Source: Ignatzschineria larvae DSM 13226 (GTDB lineage: Bacteria; Pseudomonadota; Gammaproteobacteria; Cardiobacteriales; Wohlfahrtiimonadaceae). From it: a DNA stretch of 64,000 bases. The notes under the pieces were generated by a model that was not told the origin of the DNA, searched no databases, and worked only from the letters and a program-made list of their open reading frames with translations. Numbering within the stretch: the first letter of the stretch is position 1; each line of letters opens with the position of its first letter. This document shows, one piece after another, positions 57,690 through 64,000 of this stretch. The stretch is from positions 253,001-317,000 of the forward strand of contig NZ_CP150637.1 in NCBI RefSeq assembly GCF_038500265.1, read 5' to 3'. A program made the translations under genes and the position numbers.

Positions 57690-58658
57690 CTACACTTCTA
57701 AGACAATTTTACCAATATGTTCACTCGATTCCATCAATGCATGGGCTTTATCCGCCTCAGCTAAGGGGAATGTTTGATAAATGACCGGTTTGAAGTGACC
57801 TGCTTCTAAGATCGGTAACAGATCTCGGGTAATATCTTCAGTAAGGCTTCGTTTAAAGGCATATTCCCGGGCGCGCAGTGTACTACCGGTGACGGTGAGG
57901 CGTTTTTGCATAATCTTCATCAGATTCGCAGTGACTTTCGCGCCGCCCATTGAGTTGATATAGACAAGACGACCATCAGGATTGAGCAGATCAATATTTT
58001 TCTCATAATAATCACCCCCGATCATATCAAGAATCACATCCATTCCGATTGCTTTGAGAACGTCTAAGAAATCTTCCTCTTTATAATTGACAGCAATCGT
58101 TGCGCCGAGGGCTTTAACCGCGTCTTGTTTCTCTTGGCTGCCAACCGTTGTATAGACTTCAGCACCGATGATTTTCGCTAATTGAATAGCTGTAATACCA
58201 ATGCCGCTACTGCCACCATGTACGAGGAATTTTTCCCCTTTTTTAAGACCACCTCGTTGGAAGACATTGCTCCACACGGTATAGAGGGTTTCAGGTAGAC
58301 TTGCTGCTTCGATAAAGCTTAAATTTTTGGGTTTAGGAAGCGCAAGATATTGATCAACGCGGACATATTCTGCATAACCGCCACCGCCGATGAGGGTAAA
58401 GACTTCATCGCCCACTTTCCAGCGGGTAACCTCACTACCCACCTCTTCTACAATGCCGGCAACCTCTAATCCTAAGATATCCTGAGGTTCTCCTTCAGGT
58501 GCTGGGTAGTAGCCTTTACGTTGAATGACATCAGGGCGATTAACGCCGGCTGCTTTGACTTTGATGAGAATATCATTAGGGCGTAACTCAGGACGAGGTT
58601 TCTCTCCCAGTTTCAATACGGATGGATTACCAAATTCTGTTAAGATTACTGCTTTCAT
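57690..58658 (-). CDS. NAD(P)H:quinone oxidoreductase, MDR superfamily
   Basis: The 322-residue protein is a zinc-free medium-chain dehydrogenase of the QOR/PIG3 type. The N-terminal MKAVILTEFGNPSVLKLGE and AGVNRPDVIQRKGYYP (near residue 37) are typical. The nucleotide site is FLVHGGSSGIGITAIQLAK near residue 144, with DMIGGDYYEKNIDLL near residue 212. The usual zinc-site cysteines are absent. A good AGGAGAG precedes the ATG. The physiological quinone or carbonyl substrate is unknown. Confidence 0.88.
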   Translation of the reverse strand: MKAVILTEFGNPSVLKLGEKPRPELRPNDILIKVKAAGVNRPDVIQRKGYYPAPEGEPQDILGLEVAGIVEEVGSEVTRWKVGDEVFTLIGGGGYAEYVRVDQYLALPKPKNLSFIEAASLPETLYTVWSNVFQRGGLKKGEKFLVHGGSSGIGITAIQLAKIIGAEVYTTVGSQEKQDAVKALGATIAVNYKEEDFLDVLKAIGMDVILDMIGGDYYEKNIDLLNPDGRLVYINSMGGAKVTANLMKIMQKRLTVTGSTLRAREYAFKRSLTEDITRDLLPILEAGHFKPVIYQTFPLAEADKAHALMESSEHIGKIVLEV

Positions 58659-58796
58659 CTTCTCTCCTTTTTAATGCACGTTTTTTGATACAAAATGGTA
58701 AGGGATTCTATATTTACCTATTGTACTAAAAGGTATTGAGAAATCTTGGCTCAATATTGATGACTCATAGTTCCTATAGTAACAGGATTAAATGAG

Positions 58797-61700
58797 TTAT
58801 TGTGCAAGGAGTTGCTGTAATTTCACTAATGGATGAACGATAGTGACTTGATCAAAGCGTTTCACTTGCGTACGACAAGAAGAACCGGTGGCAAGAAGTG
58901 TCACCTTTTCCCCTTGAGCGCCTTCTTTCTGACTGTCTGCAACAATAGGTGCCCAAGATTGTTGATAGATTTTTTCAGAAAGAGGCAGGCTTTCTTTGAT
59001 ATGACCAAAGCCCCCACTCATTCCACAACAGCCACTTTTAACAAGTTCTAGCGATAGACCAAAATGAGCAAAGAGTTGTTGCCAAGCTTTAGGTGCATGA
59101 GTTGCATTGGTCTTCTCGGTACAGTGGCTTAGAAGTTGTAATCGCTCTTGAAGTTTGATTTGGGGCAGAGAGTTAGAGGCAGCTTTTTGTGCCAGATAAC
59201 GATTGAGCCACTCTTGAATCAGTGCCACATGCACTGTTTTTAAACCAATGGCGGGATACTCTTCGCGGTAGGTCAGAGTGATCGGTGGTTCGATGCCCAC
59301 TAAAGCAATTCCATAGCCAGCAATTTTTTCAAGCAGCGAATGTTGTGCCATTGCTTCAGCTTCAAATTGTTTGAGCGCACCATAAACATGCGCTACTTTG
59401 CCAGAAGGTTGATACGGAGCGATAAAGACCTCAATGCCGAGAGCATTTAATAATTGGATAATTCCATTGAACGTAGTGGCATCATAAAACATAAAAAACG
59501 AATCAGGTACGATGACAACCGCATTCTCTTTCTGCTCAACCGCTGCCAATAATTGGATATTATCTGTGGATAACTCTGTGTATAGCTTGTGTGCAGATTG
59601 ATAATTCGCTCTTTCTAATTTCGGGAGATCCACTAATCCCGCTTTAGCAAAGAGTTTCTGTCCCCACTTGTTGCCGGCCATAAAGTTATAGATAGAGCGA
59701 ACTTTATTGCTCGTAACGGCCATTTTTTCACTACTAATCAGAAGTTTTTCATGCAATGGTCGAGGATGTTTTTGATAATATTGCGCTAAAAATTGGGATT
59801 TCGCTGCCGGAATATTCACCTTAATAGGACATTCCCCAGCGCAAGATTTACAGCTCAAACAGAGTGAGAGCGATTGATAAACTTCAGCTTCAAATGGGCG
59901 ATTCTCAATATTGTGTGACCGTTGTCGTAACCACTCTTTAATCAATTCTGCTCGACCTTTAGGGGAGTAGATGCGCTCACGAGTGGCTTTATAGCTAGGG
60001 CACATCGCCGCATCAAGATCATAATTGAAACAAGCACCATTACCATTACAATAGAGGGTCGTCTGATAAGCTGCTTCGGCCCAATAATGGCTATGAATCT
60101 GCTGATTAAAATCGGCGCGAAGAGGTACCTCATCGATCTTCAAAAGCGCCTCTTGATGAGGAGAGGCTATTTTGCCGGGATTGAGCTGATTATGCGGGTC
60201 AAAAGTGGCTTTCACTTGTTGAATCAGCGGGTAGAGCTTTCCAAAGAAAGATTGTGCATATTCTGAACGAACCCCTTTTCCGTGTTCACCCCAAAGTGCA
60301 CCGCCATACTGCATACAAAGCGCAAAGACTTGATCGGAAATCGCCCGAATCAGAGGGCGATCTTCCGCTAATTTTAGATCAAGTGCAGGGCGTACATGAA
60401 TCACGCCGGCATCGGCATGACCAAACATTCCATAGCGAACGTTTGCTTTATCGAGAATTGCGCGGAACTCGGTAATAAAAGGGGCAAGATTTTCAGGCGG
60501 AACGGCGGTATCTTCTACAAAAGGAATGGGGCGGCGATTCCCTTGAACTGCGCCTAACAGCCCAACGGCTCGTTTACGTAATCCATAGATCTCATTGACC
60601 GCTTTTTTCCCGTGTAAGGGCCGAATAGAGAGACGATGCGGATTTTCCATTTGAGCCATATAGGTCATAAAGGCATCGACCTTTGCAGTTAAGGTGTCCT
60701 CATCATCGGCATTAAATTCCACTAGTTGAATCGCTTTGAGTTTTGCATAATCAATGCCGGTAAAATATTGCTCTGTAGTGGCCCAGATAAAATCATTCTT
60801 AGCTATTTCCATCACAATGTTATCAATTACTTCAATAGAAGTCGGCTTTGGAATCGCTTGCATCAGATAGGGCGCATCTTCTAGTGCTTTGATAAAGTCA
60901 TCATAACTAATAAGTACCAGTGCCGTTGCTTTAGGAATCGGGAGCACATTGAGCGTTGCCTCGGTAATCACTGCGAGCGTCCCCTCTGAACCACAGAGAA
61001 TATGATTCAACTTACTGCAATGGTTACTGCTACTATTATAATTGCCATTATGATGATCGTCATTATGATCATCGCTATGATCTTGTGTAAAATGATCGAG
61101 ATCATAACCGGTAATAAAGCGGTTTAAAGGGGGGAAATGGGCGCTAATTTCTGCCCGGTTAGGTATTAAAAGCGCCGATAGCGTTGCTTGTAGTGCCTCA
61201 CTTTTAGGCGAGGCTTGATGTGGACCCGTTGTAATTAACTCACCGCCGATACTATAAGCGTGTAATCCTCTAACGTGTTGACTTGTTTTCCCATATTCAC
61301 AGCTTCCTTGACCAGAAGCATCTGTATTGATCATTCCGCCGATAGTGGCTCGATTTGAGGTAGAGAGCTCAGGTGCAAAAAAATAGCCTAATGGTCTTAA
61401 AAACGCATTAAGCTGATCTTTTACAACACCAGTTTGTACCGTTACGAGGCGCTTCTCTTCATCAAAATGGAGGATTTGATTGAGGTGACGAGAGAGATCT
61501 AGAATAATTCCACGATTGAGTGATTGCCCATTCGTACCGGTGCCCCCGCCTCGAGTTGTAAGGGAGAGTACTTGAAATTGGGGTTCATTAAGGAGCTTGA
61601 GAACAATGGCAACATCTTCATTATTACGAGGGAAGAGCAGAAGATCCGGCACCACTTGGTAGATTGAGTTATCGCTTGCCGAGACTAGACGTTGGCCATA

Positions 61701-61808
61701 TTGAGATTCAATATCGCCGGTAAATTCAGTTGCTTTTAAAGCGATTATAAATGTTGCTATATCTGCCTGCATATTCGCTGATCGCTGATCTCTAATTGCT
61801 TGTGTCAT
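58797..61808 (-). CDS. FAD/Fe-S oxidoreductase, YdiJ-like (D-2-hydroxyacid dehydrogenase family)
   Basis: The 1003-residue protein joins an FAD-binding type 4 domain (TTRGGGTGTNGQSLNRGIILDLS near residue 95), a C-terminal FAD-oxidase domain and a ferredoxin-like part (CLSCKSCAGECP near residue 650). A CCG-type domain follows (SGCCGMSGGFG near residue 926). The architecture and length match E. coli YdiJ (1018), reported as a D-2-hydroxyglutarate dehydrogenase. An Asp/His/Asn-rich insert lies at about residues 233-263. The ATG at 61808 (AGAGAG upstream) is preferred over 61835. Confidence 0.88.
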   Translation of the reverse strand: MTQAIRDQRSANMQADIATFIIALKATEFTGDIESQYGQRLVSASDNSIYQVVPDLLLFPRNNEDVAIVLKLLNEPQFQVLSLTTRGGGTGTNGQSLNRGIILDLSRHLNQILHFDEEKRLVTVQTGVVKDQLNAFLRPLGYFFAPELSTSNRATIGGMINTDASGQGSCEYGKTSQHVRGLHAYSIGGELITTGPHQASPKSEALQATLSALLIPNRAEISAHFPPLNRFITGYDLDHFTQDHSDDHNDDHHNGNYNSSSNHCSKLNHILCGSEGTLAVITEATLNVLPIPKATALVLISYDDFIKALEDAPYLMQAIPKPTSIEVIDNIVMEIAKNDFIWATTEQYFTGIDYAKLKAIQLVEFNADDEDTLTAKVDAFMTYMAQMENPHRLSIRPLHGKKAVNEIYGLRKRAVGLLGAVQGNRRPIPFVEDTAVPPENLAPFITEFRAILDKANVRYGMFGHADAGVIHVRPALDLKLAEDRPLIRAISDQVFALCMQYGGALWGEHGKGVRSEYAQSFFGKLYPLIQQVKATFDPHNQLNPGKIASPHQEALLKIDEVPLRADFNQQIHSHYWAEAAYQTTLYCNGNGACFNYDLDAAMCPSYKATRERIYSPKGRAELIKEWLRQRSHNIENRPFEAEVYQSLSLCLSCKSCAGECPIKVNIPAAKSQFLAQYYQKHPRPLHEKLLISSEKMAVTSNKVRSIYNFMAGNKWGQKLFAKAGLVDLPKLERANYQSAHKLYTELSTDNIQLLAAVEQKENAVVIVPDSFFMFYDATTFNGIIQLLNALGIEVFIAPYQPSGKVAHVYGALKQFEAEAMAQHSLLEKIAGYGIALVGIEPPITLTYREEYPAIGLKTVHVALIQEWLNRYLAQKAASNSLPQIKLQERLQLLSHCTEKTNATHAPKAWQQLFAHFGLSLELVKSGCCGMSGGFGHIKESLPLSEKIYQQSWAPIVADSQKEGAQGEKVTLLATGSSCRTQVKRFDQVTIVHPLVKLQQLLAQ

Positions 61809-61953
61809 AATCTCTCTTTTCTGCTCAAGTAACACGATAGGGTTGTTGTTATTGGAGAATGGGCTTTCGCATCACTCACGGCTAGCGCATCATTCTTCTT
61901 ATCAAGCATTATAAGAGTGATCGAAATCATTTCAATGAAAATAATGGAAACAA

Positions 61954-61984
61954 AAAAGGAATGACATTGAATATCATTCCTTTT
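61954..61984 (-). terminator. Terminator after zapE
   Basis: AAAAGGAATGA (61954-61964) pairs perfectly with TCATTCCTTTT (61974-61984). A T-run follows on the minus strand, about 80 bp beyond the zapE stop. Confidence 0.85.
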
Positions 61985-62063
61985 ATTGCGTTTTTAAGCA
62001 GCGCTTATTCTAAAATTATGTACTGAATGAGGGATGCAACGGTTGCAATGATCGTAGCGACAA

Positions 62064-63197
62064 CTACGCCTTACCCGTTGCCCGCTTAGGTTGATCGAGG
62101 TAATCCTGTGATTGCATCTCAATGAGTCGGCTAATTGTGCGGTCAAATTCAAAATCGAGCGCCTTTTCCCCTTTTGGCTCATAGAGTTTTTCCATAGGAA
62201 CATCTGAACCGATGACGATTTTAACGCCTTGGTCATAAAATTCATCGATCATAATCACAAACCGCCGGGCTTCATTCTCTAAGAAGCGGGTCAATTGTGG
62301 TAAACCACTAAAGAAGACCGTTTCAAAAATAGAGGCTAAATAGATGAAGTCTTGTGAAGAGCGGGCTTTTTTACAAGCCTCTTCAAAGGTAAACCAAGCG
62401 CAATCATTCCCCATTTCGATCATCGTAAAAGGATGGCCATTGACATCGAGTGTAATAGGCTCACTTGTGGTACCGACAATCTCTTCAAACTGTTTTCTAA
62501 AATGGGCCTCCTGTGCTTCAGTATCACCCACAAACCAGACATCGGCACTCTCGATATGGCGCATACGATAATCTTGCTCGGTATCGAGAACAATTATTTC
62601 AAGGCGGTTCTTGATAATCTCAATGGCCGGTAAAAATTGTTGTCTTTGTAGGCCATTTTTATAGAGCTCATCAGGCTCTCTATTCGATGTGGTAATAAAG
62701 AAGATTCCCTCAGCGAGCAGCGCATCTAGCAGTCGATAGAGAATCATCGCATCCGTAATATCGATCACGTGAAATTCATCTACACAGAGTACTTTACACT
62801 CTTTGGCAAACTCTTTGGCCACTAATTTCAATGGATCTTCAGCCCCTTGATAACCCCGCATTTTTTTATGCACATCTTGCATAAAATGGTAATAATGTTC
62901 CCGAATTTTGGGTACATCAATATTGTTGTAGAAGAGATCCATTAGAAAGGTTTTTCCGCGTCCAACACGCCCATAGATATAAAGCCCACGGGGATCGGTA
63001 TATTCCATTTCTGTCTCAGCAAAAGGCTTAAAGAGCTTTTGCATAAAGGAGCGCTTCTCTTCTTTAGCCACAGGTTTATCCTGCATAATTTTAGCTTTTA
63101 AACGATCATAGGCTTCCGCTACCGAAACCTGTACAGGATCGACATTAAATCCTTTCTCTTCGATGAGTTTAAAGTATGCATCTTTGATAGTTGTCAT
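62064..63197 (-). CDS. zapE: Cell-division ATPase ZapE (AFG1 family)
   Basis: ZapE is an ATPase that interacts with FtsZ in E. coli, and the AFG1 family acts in membrane-protein quality control. The 377-residue product (E. coli 375) has Walker A YGRVGRGKTFLMDLFY at residues 75-90, FMQDVHKKM, Walker B LCVDEFHVIDITDAMIL near residue 136, and TTSNREPDELYKNGLQRQQFLP near residue 168. FVIMIDEFYDQGVKI is near the C-terminus. It is monocistronic. Confidence 0.95.
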   Translation of the reverse strand: MTTIKDAYFKLIEEKGFNVDPVQVSVAEAYDRLKAKIMQDKPVAKEEKRSFMQKLFKPFAETEMEYTDPRGLYIYGRVGRGKTFLMDLFYNNIDVPKIREHYYHFMQDVHKKMRGYQGAEDPLKLVAKEFAKECKVLCVDEFHVIDITDAMILYRLLDALLAEGIFFITTSNREPDELYKNGLQRQQFLPAIEIIKNRLEIIVLDTEQDYRMRHIESADVWFVGDTEAQEAHFRKQFEEIVGTTSEPITLDVNGHPFTMIEMGNDCAWFTFEEACKKARSSQDFIYLASIFETVFFSGLPQLTRFLENEARRFVIMIDEFYDQGVKIVIGSDVPMEKLYEPKGEKALDFEFDRTISRLIEMQSQDYLDQPKRATGKA

Positions 63198-63302
63198 TAT
63201 TATTTATCCTCTTGGTGTTTTATTGACTATAACGGAATATATTTATAAAAACTCAAAAATATCCACAAATATATCGATATATAATTGATAGATATCAGAA
63301 TA

Positions 63303-63815
63303 TTACTCGTTCTTTATCGATGTTTTCTGGCGCCGAGCCCGAAAGAAATCTTGCAGTAAGGTGCGACATTCGGTTTCTAAAATGCGGGGAATAATCTCGA
63401 TTTTGTGATTAAAAGCTTGGTAATCATTGACATTCAGATGGGTGCCGAGTGCACCATTACGGGAATCCCCAGCACCGTAGACGACAGTTGCGATACGACT
63501 ATGAAGAAAGCTTCCGGCGCACATTGTACAAGGTTCAAGCGTTACGTAGAGTGTCGTATTGGGAAGACGATAATTCTGCATTACTTGGCAGGCTTCTCGG
63601 ATGGCCACAATCTCAGCGTGAGCGGTTGGATCGTGGTCGATGATTGAGCGATTATGACCGCGGGCGATAATCTCGCCATTTAGCACAATCACTGCGCCAA
63701 TAGGAACTTCCCCTAAATGTTCTGCCTTTTTTGCTTCCACTAAAGCTTCGCGCATAAAGTGTTCGTGCTGCGCTAATTCTTCAGGAGCGTATGTCGGGGA
63801 AGCAGTTAAAGTCAT
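63303..63815 (-). CDS. tadA: tRNA-specific adenosine deaminase
   Basis: TadA converts A34 to inosine in tRNA-Arg(ACG). The 170-residue product has zinc ligands in HAEIVAIREA (H66, with E68 as proton shuttle) and EPCTMCAGSFLHSRI (C96 and C99). It also shows GEVPIGAVIV, HDPTAHAE and the later GAGDSRNGALGTHLNV. Length and motifs match the bacterial tRNA deaminase rather than cytidine or guanine deaminases. AAGGATCT before the ATG is a fair ribosome binding site. Confidence 0.95.
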   Translation of the reverse strand: MTLTASPTYAPEELAQHEHFMREALVEAKKAEHLGEVPIGAVIVLNGEIIARGHNRSIIDHDPTAHAEIVAIREACQVMQNYRLPNTTLYVTLEPCTMCAGSFLHSRIATVVYGAGDSRNGALGTHLNVNDYQAFNHKIEIIPRILETECRTLLQDFFRARRQKTSIKNE

Positions 63816-64000
63816 AGAGATCCTTTACGTTTGCATCAATGCTTAAGAAGAGAAAACGAATCGGCAGAAAATGAATGAAGAGCATTATTATACTGAATAT
63901 TAAAATAATATAAATTAACTTCCGATTTTCAATCATTATTTTATATCACAATGGCTAGATAATGAAAGACGCTCGATATCAACCTTAAAGAGATGATCTA
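63816..64000. other. AT-rich region at the window end
   Basis: Upstream of tadA and running to the window end. It is AT-rich, with no credible reading frame or recognisable RNA. It should include the tadA promoter. Confidence 0.5.

Overview
The window is a stretch of a gammaproteobacterial chromosome. The evidence is a ribosomal-protein/rpoA operon in the usual order, the pairs ribF-ileS-lspA, hfq-hflX-hflK-hflC-purA, lptF-lptG and ndk-rlmN, and outer-membrane genes (LPS export, lipoproteins, a TonB-dependent receptor). Base composition looks AT-rich, roughly 40% GC by eye. Gene content and protein style would fit a small-genome, low-GC gammaproteobacterium such as the Ignatzschineria/Wohlfahrtiimonas group, but that placement is only inference. 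Almost every gene is a recognisable, intact housekeeping gene. I see no prophage, transposase gene, CRISPR array, rRNA or tRNA.

Layout. 1-8157: distal spc operon and alpha operon (rplE to secY-rpmJ, then rpsM-rpsK-rpsD-rpoA-rplQ) ending at a clear terminator; rplN/rplX are not seen upstream of rplE, where at least 229 bp are non-coding. 8173-14337: ribF, ileS, lspA, a beta-carbonic anhydrase and ispH. 14517-17106 (minus): ilvA and a NadR-like NMN adenylyltransferase that lacks the kinase P-loop. 17306-18790: cardiolipin synthase. 19160-29567 (minus): a Nudix gene and an MCE lipid-transport operon (mlaE with fused STAS domain, mlaF, mlaD, PqiC-like lipoprotein), pgpA plus a nuclease, orn, a solo MetQ-like lipoprotein, yaaA, a PAP2 phosphatase and a HAD phosphatase. 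29881-35667: hfq-hflX-hflK-hflC-purA. 35966-43027: lptF-lptG, tgt, holC, recN, a glutaredoxin-like gene and an SBF/ACR3-type permease. 43361-46325: kdsD and rep. 46448-53589: a cobalamin-uptake locus. 53718-56193: ndk, rlmN, ogt. 56247-63815 (minus): a YeiH-type membrane protein, a quinone oxidoreductase, a YdiJ-like FAD/Fe-S dehydrogenase, zapE and tadA.

The least explained parts are these. (1) The cobalamin locus joins an adenosylcobalamin riboswitch-btuB, a BtuF-like protein and BtuCD-like ABC genes to a private TonB-like protein and an unrecognised five-helix membrane protein, with no exbB/exbD. (2) A dispersed family of 131-170 bp non-coding elements with TATAGTA-type terminal inverted repeats has three copies here, at 14371, 35705 and 57376. 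(3) The 9-mer AATGCCGGC and its 8-mer core AATGCCGG occur far more often than base composition predicts, on both strands, inside and between genes, and could be a DNA-uptake or other genome-architecture word. (4) The spc operon looks interrupted before rplE.
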